DNA of 64,000 nucleotides from Stanieria sp. NIES-3757 (GTDB taxonomy: Bacteria; Cyanobacteriota; Cyanobacteriia; Cyanobacteriales; Xenococcaceae), in contig AP017375.1 of NCBI GenBank assembly GCA_002355455.1, positions 3,100,001-3,164,000 of the forward strand, read 5' to 3'. The notes beneath the pieces were generated by a model that saw only the letters and a list, made by a program, of their open reading frames with translations, was not told the origin of the DNA and ran no database searches. The translations under genes and the position numbers were made by a program. Positions 35,233 to 43,937 of the stretch are shown in pieces (the stretch's first letter is position 1; the number at the start of each line of letters is the position of its first letter).

Positions 35233-36134
35233 ATGAAGTATTCCAGTAGCCTTAGCGATGAAGAATGGGAAATTCTAGAACCCCTGTTAGTTAAGATATT
35301 GCCGACTAAGAAGCAAACCCGACCTGCCAATTGGACAAGGCGAGAAATCCTTGACGGAATACTCTATCAACTCAAAAATGGTTGTAATTGGGCAGACTTG
35401 CCCAAAGATTTACCTCCCTACTCAACTGTCTATTGGCACTACAAGCAGTGGCGAAAGGTAGGGGTGTTTGAAAAGCTCATGAATGCCTTACATGAACAAG
35501 TACGTCAGCAGGTTAAAAAAAACCTAAGTGGACAACATTAATAATCATTGACTCTCAAGCCGTGAAAAATACCTGTAATGCCAGTGTCGCTTCCAAAGGC
35601 TTTTGTTTTTACAAAGCCACGAATGGGATTAAAAGACATCTGGCAATTGATACACTGGGATTTCCTTTCTTTACCCACTGCACACCAGCAAATGTCTCGG
35701 ATGATGCAGGATTGATTGAGATGCTGACGCTAAATATTGACTATTTCCAGTCAAAACCCGTTAACCTTCCGAAGCTCACTATTTTGCTAGACCACGGATA
35801 TCATCCCGAACATTTGACTGAGCAATTGGAGCAAGTTTATCCCGAGATCATGACGAAAATCAAGTTTGAACTGTCCACCAAACCCTCGAAACAAGAGAAG
35901 GCAGCGCAAGGGAAATCTGGATTTGTTCCTGCTGTTGCTCGCTGGGTGATTGAACGCTCAAACGCTTGGATGGAGCGTTGTAAAAGTTTGGTTAAAAACT
36001 TTGAGCGCGAGATACGCGGAGGTTTCCTCCGCTTGTAGAATCGCGCTGTTGAGCGAACTTTATCTCATGCGACTGCCAAGATCGATCTCTGCTTCGTCAG
36101 ATTAATGCTTAAGCGGCTTTCAGTCTCTTCGTGA
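35233..36134 (+). pseudogene. IS5-family DDE transposase, frameshifted and interrupted
   Basis: The first frame from the ATG at 35233 gives an N-terminal DUF4096-type DNA-binding domain (SDEEWEILEPLL, CNWADLPKDLPPYSTVYWHY) to a stop at 35541. A run of eight A at 35515-35522 can allow a -1 shift into the second frame, which reads LIIIDSQAVKNT (first D), ILLDHGYHPEH (second D) and RWVIERSNAWMERCK (E). Programmed -1 frameshifting at such A-runs is known in the IS427 group. A 48-bp palindromic insertion (36007-36054) adds an in-frame TAG at 36036-36038; the original end at 36132-36134 (KRLSVSS) is still visible. The element is probably inactive. Confidence 0.8.
36007..36054. repeat. 42-bp palindromic element with TTGAGC duplication
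   Basis: Outer arms GCGCGA (36005) and TCGCGC (36041), inner arms GCGGAGG (36016) and CCTCCGC (36026) fold into a hairpin. TTGAGC at 36001 is repeated at 36049, as a target duplication would be. It interrupts the transposase. Confidence 0.75.
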
Positions 36135-38980
36135 GATCTCAAATGGGTTCTATAAGGAACTTCTTCTGTAATGGTGCTTTCCTGTACCCAGTTGTAATAG
36201 TCATCGAAAATGCGCTCGATACGCTGTTGGGCTTTTTCTTTTTTGCTCTTAGTTAGGCTGTTAGTATTCTCAAACTTTAGTTCGAGTTGTCGATTATGTT
36301 CCCACTTCAATTGCTCTAAACGATCTAACTGCTGCTGTAATATCGGGTCGATGCTCTGGTTATATTCTCGATTTGCTGCAAGAATTACTTTAGTCGCCTC
36401 ATCCACAGCTTGAGATCGCAATTCTAATAAAGACTCGTCTATCGGTTGATTGGTATTGGGTATGGGTTCTTTCCCTAAGTTAGTGCGATCGCGTGTAGTA
36501 GTAAATTCTTCAACTCTGACAAATTTTTTCCCTTCAAAAACTACTCCCAACCACTTATTAATCAACGGTTGTCCCCTGCGGTTGGGAATTACCCCAGAGA
36601 TGATAAAGACAACTTCTTTGGGTGCTAATTTATCCGCTAAAGTGATTACTGGAGCTTGGTGACGACCGAATAAAGTTACTCCCCTGTCATTAAGCCAAGT
36701 AACTATGGGGTGTAATTCCCAGAGATATTGCAGCGAAGACCAACTATCTTCAGCACGTCTAGCTTCATCTAAAGCACGAGCGATCGCTATTTTATCCGCC
36801 GATAACCTCAATGGTTCGTTCTTGTCAGGTAAAATCTCTTTCGGGAAGCGATCGTAGCGTTGCCGTAACTCTTGAGGCATGGTTAACTCGATCGACAGTT
36901 CCTCTTCAATAATATTTAGCTGTAAATTTTGCTCTTGTCTTAGTTGCTCTAGTGCAGACTTTACATAGCTAAAATCATCCTCAAATAAGCTCGGCATTTC
37001 GGCGAGATTATTTTCAATATTTACTGCTTGGCTTATTTCTGGCTCATCGAATAAAGCAAAGAAGTCAAACTCGTCATCTTCAGGTTGTTTTGGTTCGAGG
37101 GAACTAGCAAAATCTTCTGCCGATCTTCCCGACTCAATAGCTTCCGAAGTAATTTTTATTTCCTCATCAACATCGAACACACCCATAAATACAGAAGGAT
37201 CGCCGATATTTTTAACTGCTTGTTCATCCTTATCCAATAAAACCCGAATAATTCTCTCTACCTCATCCATACGAGAATTATTAGAACGAGTTAGCAAATA
37301 ACGAATTTGTGGTTGTTCTTCTTGTCCGTAGCGATCGATCCTGCCATTGCGCTGCTGTAAAGCCATTAACGACCAGGGAATGTCGAAATGAATAAGACGA
37401 TGAGATAAATAATGGAGGTTAATCCCTTCCGAAGCTACATCCGTAGCAATTAATAACCTAAGAGGAGACTGTTCATTACCAAACTCTTCAATAATCTCCA
37501 TCAGATCGACATCGGACATACTTCCATCTAATGTGGCGATCGCATTTTCTTTTAGTGATAAATCCTTACTTAAATTCTCTTTGAGAAAGCGCATTGTTTC
37601 CAAACGCTCGGTAAAGATTACAATACGGTCTTTAGAATTCGTCCCTTTCCACCCAAACCCGTTGTTATCTTTTTCCCCAATTACAGACAGCAGTTGTCGA
37701 TATTTAGAAAATTTAGAAGCGGTAATTTTCTCTAATACCTCCTGCAAACACTTCAATTCTTCAATATCTATTTCGTTCCCCCGTCTTTCCTCTTTTTCTA
37801 GTTTTCTAATGCGTTTAACTACAGTCTCCAGACAAGCCATCGGACTAGATAACATCGCTTTAAGCAAAGTTGTCTTAAACAACATTCCAGCTTTAGCTTT
37901 GGTATCGATAGAAGAAAGTTTTAAACCATCGAGTATCTCAAAAGCTGATTCTTCCAAACTAGAGGCATTACTTTCAATTGCGATCGCGTTTCGTTCGGGA
38001 AAGTTCTTGGCTAATTGGTCTTTGACATCCTTTTTGAAACGACGGACGTAGAGATCGCGAATTTCGTCTTTGCTGTAGTCTGACTCAGATGCGATCGCTG
38101 TCGGATCGAGCATATTCATCAAAGAAGCAAAACTCTCTGCTCGTCCATCATGAGGCGTAGCCGACAGCATGATTAAACTATCAGAACGAGTAGCCAATCT
38201 TTGCGCTAATTTTGCTCTTAAAGAGGTACTTTGTCCCCTTCCCCGACGTGCTACATTATGAGCTTCATCAATGACAATGATGTCCCAGTAAGCATTTTCA
38301 ATGTAGGTACGATACGAGCGATCTTGCTTGAGAGTATCTACAGAAACAATCGCTCTATCGTAATAGTGAAAGGGATTATGATTAGTCGGAATACGCGATC
38401 TAATCCTTTGAATTCCTACTGAATCCAAACGTACTAACGGAATAGTAAAACGCGACCAAAATTCCTTCTGAAACTGGGTTAACATACTTTTAGTCGTCAC
38501 GACTAAAATACGTCTGCCTTTACCCCGTCGAATCATTTCCGATACTAAAATTCCCGCTTCCAGAGTTTTTCCCAAACCTACCGCATCGGCAATTAATAAT
38601 CTTTGACGAGACATTTCTAAAGCTTTCAAGCTTGGGTCTAATTGAAAAGGTAAAACATCCATCGCTGCCTTATGCCCAATGTAGAGATTTGAGTCAGTAG
38701 GCGCAGTTTGTTTTAGATTAGCTTCGATAAATAATAAAGACTTTAAATAACCAGAAGAATCATCTACGGTTAATTTAGTTTCCTTTGGGTCTAAAACAAC
38801 TAAATCTTCTTCTAATTCGGCAATAAATTGTGCCGTTTCATGTTTAATAAAATCACTAACACCAACAAGTTCTATTACTACTCTACTTCCCGCCGAAGCT
38901 TTGAGAGTTTTACGAACTAGCCATTCCGCATCTCGAACAACAACTCTTGCCCCTGGCGCAAGTACAGTGGAGTTAACCAT
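36065..38980 (-). CDS. SNF2-family helicase (DrmD-like), C-terminus replaced by IS
   Basis: The 971-aa protein has a first RecA fold with Walker A ADAVGLGKTLEAG (132-139), DEAH motif VIDEAHNVARRG and SATPHDGR, then a second with RIVIFTERLETMRFL, TDVASEGINLHYL and QQRNGRIDRYGQ. This is an SNF2/HepA-type ATPase of about 970 aa, the size and layout of DrmD in class 1 DISARM. It heads the operon. The last 28 residues (RTHLRSHEET...) are encoded by the IS5 right end. Without the IS, the frame would end after VPYQNSRSFKQ, with a stop at 35137. The change affects only the extreme C-terminus, so activity may survive. Confidence 0.85.
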   Translation of the reverse strand: MVNSTVLAPGARVVVRDAEWLVRKTLKASAGSRVVIELVGVSDFIKHETAQFIAELEEDLVVLDPKETKLTVDDSSGYLKSLLFIEANLKQTAPTDSNLYIGHKAAMDVLPFQLDPSLKALEMSRQRLLIADAVGLGKTLEAGILVSEMIRRGKGRRILVVTTKSMLTQFQKEFWSRFTIPLVRLDSVGIQRIRSRIPTNHNPFHYYDRAIVSVDTLKQDRSYRTYIENAYWDIIVIDEAHNVARRGRGQSTSLRAKLAQRLATRSDSLIMLSATPHDGRAESFASLMNMLDPTAIASESDYSKDEIRDLYVRRFKKDVKDQLAKNFPERNAIAIESNASSLEESAFEILDGLKLSSIDTKAKAGMLFKTTLLKAMLSSPMACLETVVKRIRKLEKEERRGNEIDIEELKCLQEVLEKITASKFSKYRQLLSVIGEKDNNGFGWKGTNSKDRIVIFTERLETMRFLKENLSKDLSLKENAIATLDGSMSDVDLMEIIEEFGNEQSPLRLLIATDVASEGINLHYLSHRLIHFDIPWSLMALQQRNGRIDRYGQEEQPQIRYLLTRSNNSRMDEVERIIRVLLDKDEQAVKNIGDPSVFMGVFDVDEEIKITSEAIESGRSAEDFASSLEPKQPEDDEFDFFALFDEPEISQAVNIENNLAEMPSLFEDDFSYVKSALEQLRQEQNLQLNIIEEELSIELTMPQELRQRYDRFPKEILPDKNEPLRLSADKIAIARALDEARRAEDSWSSLQYLWELHPIVTWLNDRGVTLFGRHQAPVITLADKLAPKEVVFIISGVIPNRRGQPLINKWLGVVFEGKKFVRVEEFTTTRDRTNLGKEPIPNTNQPIDESLLELRSQAVDEATKVILAANREYNQSIDPILQQQLDRLEQLKWEHNRQLELKFENTNSLTKSKKEKAQQRIERIFDDYYNWVQESTITEEVPYRTHLRSHEETESRLSINLTKQRSILAVA

Positions 38981-39030
38981 AAAGGCAAATCTAAATTAAT
39001 GATTAATTCCGACTTTAACTACTAATAGAT

Positions 39031-39055
39031 AAGTAACGTAACGTTAGTATTACTT
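39031..39055. promoter_or_regulatory. Nested palindrome upstream of the defence operon
   Basis: AAGTAA (39031) and TTACTT (39050) flank the palindrome TAACGTTA (39039-39046). It lies 51 bp upstream of the SNF2 helicase start. It may be an operator; the binding protein is unknown. Confidence 0.45.
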
Positions 39056-39253
39056 AACTTGATAAAACCGCATCAAACTAATTTGAGAACACTTTATTTG
39101 TTTAAGAGAATTTTACAAAAAATTGCCAAAAAAAAGTTGTTTAAATTACATATTAGGTTAAATTACTTAAGTATAATTCGCCTTACAGGGAATCAATTTT
39201 TAATATTTATTGTGTAAACAATTAATAAGATAAAAACAATTTAGTTAGATTAG

Positions 39254-39506
39254 TTTCACAATGCCTGACGACATCTAATCTGGTTACAGCAAACTTGGGA
39301 TAAGCCACCCCTGGGGCAATTTCCGTTCACAACGCCTGACGACATCTAATCTTGTTGCCCTTGCGGATACAATAACTGCGGATAATCTCGTTGATGTTCA
39401 CAACGCCTGACGACATCTAATCTGGTTGCCCGTCGAGTCCTGTCACTTTCAATTCATACTTAAAACTCTTGTTCACAACGCCTGACGACATCTAATCTGG
39501 TTGCCC
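39254..39506 (-). CRISPR. Mini CRISPR array, four repeats and three spacers
   Basis: Repeat unit of 36 bp, on the plus strand starting GTTCACAACGCCTGACGAC and ending GGTTGCCC, at 39254-39289, 39325-39360, 39396-39431 and 39471-39506. The first, distal copy is degenerate at both ends, so the leader is probably at the high-coordinate side (39507-39768) and the array is transcribed on the minus strand like the cas genes. Spacers are 35, 35 and 39 bp. No adaptation genes are nearby. Confidence 0.93.
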
Positions 39507-39768
39507 TGCAACCTCTAAATTGTTGACTGTGAAATAACTCTGAAGTAAAAAATCATGAATTGTACTTGTAATCAAAATAATACAAAACAATCTTTTTAAA
39601 ATTAGTCAACAGTACACTGCACGACTCAATCATCTCAGAGGTCGCAGCATTTTTCAAGCATCTCAATCGCTCTAAAAAAAACTTAACTGCATAAATACCA
39701 AGGCTTTAAGCCAATGTGACTCCCCAATATAAATTAACAATTGTATATCCTTGCAAAAATTATTTGAT

Positions 39769-40398
39769 TTACGGAGCTTGAATCTTTGTCCATGCAGAAT
39801 GAGGAGGTTGCTGAACTTCTAAAGCTTCAAGGGAGTAGTTTAACCAACGAGTCTTGCTCGAACCGACACGATCGACCCAATAAGGTAGAGATAAATAACC
39901 GTAATCATCTTGAATCAAATATTGTAGAGGTTGCTCGAAATCTGTTGTAGCTAATAAATCGATGGAATTAACTAAATCTCTACTTTCTCCCAAACATAAC
40001 AAACCAAATCGTTGAACCGATCCTGGATTGGCAAATGCTCCCGTTATGCGATCGCACAAATCAGGTTGAGCTAGATCGTCTCCAGTATCAATCCAAACAA
40101 TAAATTCGATTCCTGTAAGTATTTCTTGGAAATCGGGTCTAGTATTTTCTTTGTGGTCAATTTTTTGAGATTTAAATCTTCGAGTTTTTCTTAAAGTTAT
40201 TGATTTAGCAGGTTCGGATAAAAGAGCGAGCGCAATTTTGACTCCACAGTGTTTGTATCGATCTGTTTCCCCTACTAAAGACAAGAGCATTCCATAAACA
40301 GTTGAAGGAGGAGGAACGGGATAAGTTTCGCGGTATTCTCGACTGCGGGAAGTAGGAAACGAAGCGATGGGAACATCAACTCGAAGGGCGATCATCAT
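39769..40398 (-). CDS. cas5: Cas5 (type I-B, MYXAN/Cmx5-like)
   Basis: The 209-aa protein starts with the Cas5 signature of a strand and a basic loop (ALRVDVPIASFPTSRSREYRETYPVPPPSTVYGMLLSLVGE). Cas5 caps the 5' handle of the crRNA in Cascade. The stop codon of cas7 is directly followed by its ATG, so it is translationally coupled. It lies between the CRISPR array and cas7. The MYXAN subtype is inferred from the set cas5-cas7-cas8-cas6 and sequence style; a database search would settle it. Full length, no odd features. Confidence 0.88.
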   Translation of the reverse strand: MMIALRVDVPIASFPTSRSREYRETYPVPPPSTVYGMLLSLVGETDRYKHCGVKIALALLSEPAKSITLRKTRRFKSQKIDHKENTRPDFQEILTGIEFIVWIDTGDDLAQPDLCDRITGAFANPGSVQRFGLLCLGESRDLVNSIDLLATTDFEQPLQYLIQDDYGYLSLPYWVDRVGSSKTRWLNYSLEALEVQQPPHSAWTKIQAP

Positions 40399-41409
40399 CT
40401 AATTTTCTCCTCTATTGGTTTGATCGAGAAGACAAAATTGCAGATCGCAAGCAATTTTCTGTTTCAACGCATCTACCATAGCTTTAATTCCTGAAAATTG
40501 ATTAACTTTTGAATATTCAGAACCCTGTAAATTTTCGGCTATTTTACCTGAGATCCAAAATTCTGTAGGCTCGAGATCGCCACTTCTTATTTGCCTTAAT
40601 AATTCAGGAGTGCAAATATTATCCATTTCGTCTTCTTCAAAGCAATAAAGAAAGCGAGGGGTAAAATCAGATGTCCAACGCAAAACAATACTTTCTGGGG
40701 CAAAATCAAAAAGAAACCTACCATGATTACCACCTACCCGACAAATAGAAACTAGCGCATCTAATAAAGCCAAAACTCTAGATTTATCCTGACAAGACTC
40801 TGGAGTAATACCTAAACCAAATTGATAGCGGGTTGCGTGAAATTCTGTTCCATAGATTGATGTTCGAGTTTTTGTCCCACTTTTAGCATTAAAGGTCACG
40901 TTACCGTCATAGGGTAGAAGCGAGATAGCACGAGTTACATCTAATCTGCCTTTTCTATGGGTTACTGAGCCTTTTGGTTTGAGTTTTTTCGGTAGTTTCT
41001 TCTTGGATTTTGACTGATTGGTGTTCTCTAGCTTGGCATTCTCTGGCTGTGGTTCGTTATTAACGTTTTCTGACTGTGATTTATTAGGAGCATTCTCTGG
41101 CTCTTTTTTGGCACTTTCAGCTTCAAAAAACCCTAACAAATCGTCATCGATAAAATCTAAGGGATTGAATTTAGGGTCTTGCCAAGTATAGTCGTTAACT
41201 TCGTCATCCCAAACTCGATTGACCTGATAACCTGCTTTTTGCCAGTAATATCTAATTGCCCAACGTATTGCTTCTGCTGAGATTTTGGTATGTGTTTCTC
41301 CTTTCCAAAGTAATTTTTGTAGAGTACTTATATTGCCTTGATTTTCACCACGATTATTGGCTGCTACTCCATAGAAAGTAAGGATATTTCCATACAAATA
41401 GAAGGTCAT
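40399..41409 (-). CDS. cas7: Cas7 (DevR/Cst2 family)
   Basis: The 336-aa protein opens with YLYGNILTFYGVAANNRGE and holds the DevR/Cst2-type blocks RGRLDVTRAISLLPYDG-like RLDVTRAISLLPYDGNVTF and GTEFHATRYQFGLGI, typical of Cas7 backbone subunits that coat the spacer part of the crRNA. A low-complexity Asn/Glu/Ser/Lys-rich insert (about 105-145) is unusual and may be a flexible loop. It is preceded by cas8 (3-bp gap) and followed by cas5. Confidence 0.9.
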   Translation of the reverse strand: MTFYLYGNILTFYGVAANNRGENQGNISTLQKLLWKGETHTKISAEAIRWAIRYYWQKAGYQVNRVWDDEVNDYTWQDPKFNPLDFIDDDLLGFFEAESAKKEPENAPNKSQSENVNNEPQPENAKLENTNQSKSKKKLPKKLKPKGSVTHRKGRLDVTRAISLLPYDGNVTFNAKSGTKTRTSIYGTEFHATRYQFGLGITPESCQDKSRVLALLDALVSICRVGGNHGRFLFDFAPESIVLRWTSDFTPRFLYCFEEDEMDNICTPELLRQIRSGDLEPTEFWISGKIAENLQGSEYSKVNQFSGIKAMVDALKQKIACDLQFCLLDQTNRGEN

Positions 41410-41412
41410 GTT

Positions 41413-43110
41413 TTACTCCTCCTCAGATAATTCTTGGGTTTTTACAGTAGAAGAGGATGTTTCCTCTTGATCTGGTTTTCTATCTTCTACGTCTTTTGGT
41501 TTCTCTTCTTGAGATGTTTGTTTGTATCCCTCTGGTGTTGTGTAGCTAGCTAAAGCCAATAATGCTAAATCCCTGGCAAGTTTCCAGTTGCTTGGTTTAG
41601 TAGTTAAAGGCATCAATTGTTGCCAATGTTGTGAAAGGAGGGAAATTATTCCTGCTTTGCTCCAGAATGTAGCCAGAAAATGACGTAAATCTTCTGAATT
41701 TTGACAACGGATCAAACTAGAACGGATGCGCTCGTTTTCTCGCTCAAATTGAACATACTCGTCTTCTTTAGCTTTACTAGCAAGTTTGCCACGTATTTGA
41801 TGAAGTGCTTTATGACAGGCTTGAACGAATAGTTTTTGAGCCTCTTCATCCCAATCGGTATTTTTGACCATTTGTTGTAATCCTTTCTTTTCGTAGCTAA
41901 TTAATCTAAATAGCTTGTTACTTCTGACAGTATGAGTAAAGTTATGCCACCAAGAAAATCCTCTGGCTAAGTTTTCGGCGATCAGTTCTCGGACAATGCT
42001 TGCAGCGATGAAGTTACCGTCTTCCCATTCGACTACTCGGTTCTTAAAATAGCGATCGCATAATCGATAGTTTTTGATTATCTTGTCGGTTAGTTCGATT
42101 ACTTCAACGTTTTTACGAATTTTCTGAAATCTCGTCCATTGAGTTTGACCAAAGGTAATTATTTGGCAGCGTTTCAGGTTGTTTTGTTGAAGAATGCGTA
42201 GAGTAGCTTGTTGGGTAAGGAGGCGAAAACCAGCATCACTGTATCCAGAGGCTAGAAATTGTTGATAATTCCAATTATTCAGCTTTTGTCGTTGTCGTGG
42301 GTAGGATTTTAAATCAGTTATTTCGGGAATAACTAGGCAATATTGAGTTTTGGTGTCGTAAAGATAAGATTTAGGCGCAATGAAGTAGAGACAAGCAACA
42401 GGAGCGTATAGTAGAGCGATCGCTCTTTCTAGAGTTTCGGTGAATTGGGTTTCTTTTTGGTAGGCATAGTGCTTGACTGTTGCACCGGGATACAGCCAAC
42501 CCGTTATTCCTACTACATTTTGCTCTAAATTACCTCCTTGTCTAATTTCATACAGAAATAAAAATCCAATTAGAGTGTAATGAATAAAAATAAAAAGTCT
42601 TAATTTAGTAAAGATACGTTTGAAATTAAGTCGTTCTATCGGACATAGTTGTTCGGCATAGTATTGATGTGCGTAAGACTTAACTTTTTTGTACTCAATC
42701 TGAACTTCCAGATTATCGATGGTTAAAGATTCAATAGCATCTTCTGCCGATCTAAAGAATTGATTGTGTTGCAAAAAAGTATTTTTAATCCCAACATGAA
42801 TAGCTAATTGAGTTTCCCAATTGGGAGATTGTAAGCCTGTCAGAGAAATTAAACCATCGCTACTAATTTGAAATGATTCACTAAATAGCCAGTCTAATGC
42901 TTCGTAATCGTTTCCCTTCCAGTTGAGGCTAATGCTATTTTTCGTTAAAGTCCATTGGAAATTACCTTGCCGAGACTTCAGGGTAGGATAACGTTTGGCT
43001 AAAGCTTTTAAACTCATGTAAAGTCCTGCAACTCCAGCACGATGTAGCATGGTCATACCAGGATCGCTTAAACTTATCTCTATTTTCGGTTCATCTGCTT
43101 TAACAATCAT
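41413..43110 (-). CDS. cas8: Cas8 (type I-B MYXAN Cmx8-like)
   Basis: The 565-aa protein begins with PGMTMLHRAGVAGLYMSLKAL, like Cmx8 proteins, and is mostly alpha-helical. Cas8 is the large subunit that recognises the PAM and opens the target. The sequence includes a long basic middle (about 270-340) and an acidic C-terminal tail with EEEKPKDVEDRKPDQEETSS. It starts 11 bp after cas6. It has no Cas3 partner in the window, which fits a transposition-only Cascade. Confidence 0.82.
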   Translation of the reverse strand: MIVKADEPKIEISLSDPGMTMLHRAGVAGLYMSLKALAKRYPTLKSRQGNFQWTLTKNSISLNWKGNDYEALDWLFSESFQISSDGLISLTGLQSPNWETQLAIHVGIKNTFLQHNQFFRSAEDAIESLTIDNLEVQIEYKKVKSYAHQYYAEQLCPIERLNFKRIFTKLRLFIFIHYTLIGFLFLYEIRQGGNLEQNVVGITGWLYPGATVKHYAYQKETQFTETLERAIALLYAPVACLYFIAPKSYLYDTKTQYCLVIPEITDLKSYPRQRQKLNNWNYQQFLASGYSDAGFRLLTQQATLRILQQNNLKRCQIITFGQTQWTRFQKIRKNVEVIELTDKIIKNYRLCDRYFKNRVVEWEDGNFIAASIVRELIAENLARGFSWWHNFTHTVRSNKLFRLISYEKKGLQQMVKNTDWDEEAQKLFVQACHKALHQIRGKLASKAKEDEYVQFERENERIRSSLIRCQNSEDLRHFLATFWSKAGIISLLSQHWQQLMPLTTKPSNWKLARDLALLALASYTTPEGYKQTSQEEKPKDVEDRKPDQEETSSSTVKTQELSEEE

Positions 43111-43121
43111 GTCCCAATAAT

Positions 43122-43772
43122 TTAAACAAACACGCCACAGCCCATTTTGTGTTTTCCTCCCAATCCTTTTTCTTGAAGGGTTATAGAATCTGCTTCGCTT
43201 AAATGATTTGCTTCAATCCCAAAACCGACTAAAGTTTGTTTGACTGCGATGGTTTTGCGCTTGGGAGTGCCATCTTGGTTGGAGATTAGTTTAATGTCTG
43301 CCTGAATATTTAGTGCATCTAATTGTCTTTTGGCTGCTTCTAAAAATGTCTTCGGTTCTTCATATCCTCTGATAACAACAATATGCGATCGCATTTTCGA
43401 CTTTGGTTGCAGAAAATTCATGTTTGGAATTCCCAACCTAATTTTGTGGTTGCCGATAGTTAAAGATTTACCACTAAAGGAATAGACAAAAGGTACTTTT
43501 TCCGAGGGAAGACGAACTAGTAGTTTTGAACGGTTAGTTAAGTTTATTTCGTTTCTTTTGTGGCGATCGCATTTTCCTGAAATTGTTTTTATGCTGATGT
43601 CATCCCAATCTTTAAGTTGCATCAATCGGTATTTCAATGCCGAGTATAGCTGATAGCCGTGATCGATGGGCAAGCTTGTTCCCATTACAGGAAAAGCTAA
43701 TTCTATGTAGGGATTTTGGATGAGTTCGATTTCTTCATGCTGTTCTTCTCTACCTACTTGAGCGATCGCCAT
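43122..43772 (-). CDS. cas6: Cas6 (Cmx6-like crRNA endonuclease)
   Basis: The 216-aa protein starts PYIELAFPVMGTSLPIDHGYQL, the usual opening of Cmx6, and ends with a Gly-rich loop GGKHKMGCGVFV that binds the RNA hairpin in Cas6 proteins. Possible catalytic His residues lie in the N-terminal DHGY segment and KH of the loop. It cuts precursor crRNA within repeats. It is the first gene of the Cascade operon, 165 bp downstream of tniQ, and its promoter is likely in that gap. Confidence 0.88.
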   Translation of the reverse strand: MAIAQVGREEQHEEIELIQNPYIELAFPVMGTSLPIDHGYQLYSALKYRLMQLKDWDDISIKTISGKCDRHKRNEINLTNRSKLLVRLPSEKVPFVYSFSGKSLTIGNHKIRLGIPNMNFLQPKSKMRSHIVVIRGYEEPKTFLEAAKRQLDALNIQADIKLISNQDGTPKRKTIAVKQTLVGFGIEANHLSEADSITLQEKGLGGKHKMGCGVFV

Positions 43773-43937
43773 TTTTCCAACTTGATAGCAATCACCTTAT
43801 TTTATGATGTCTCGGTCAATACAAATTTATTAGTTAACAGAATCAACAACTCGCAGACAAATGAATTAAAACTTAGTACTTTTTAACTATCTATCCTAAA
43901 AATTTGTGTAGTGAATTTATAATTTAGACAATCTAGC

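Larger units (their letters stand above)
35167..36152 (+). mobile_element. IS5-family insertion sequence (IS427-like group)
   Basis: Terminal inverted repeats TAGAACCCATTTGA face each other at 35167 and 36152, with TA on both sides as the likely target duplication. The element is about 986 bp and encodes a DDE transposase in two frames. It sits at the 3' end of the SNF2 helicase gene. Confidence 0.85.

Noticed and set aside
36065-38980. The SNF2 helicase as a Cas3 for the nearby Cascade
   Set aside because: No HD nuclease domain and an SNF2-type motif set; it belongs with the methyltransferase operon.
39610-39655. Possible degenerate CRISPR repeat in the leader-side region (ACGACTCAATCATCTCAGAG)
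   Set aside because: Only scattered matches to the repeat (ACC, AGATG) with changed spacing; not more than expected by chance.
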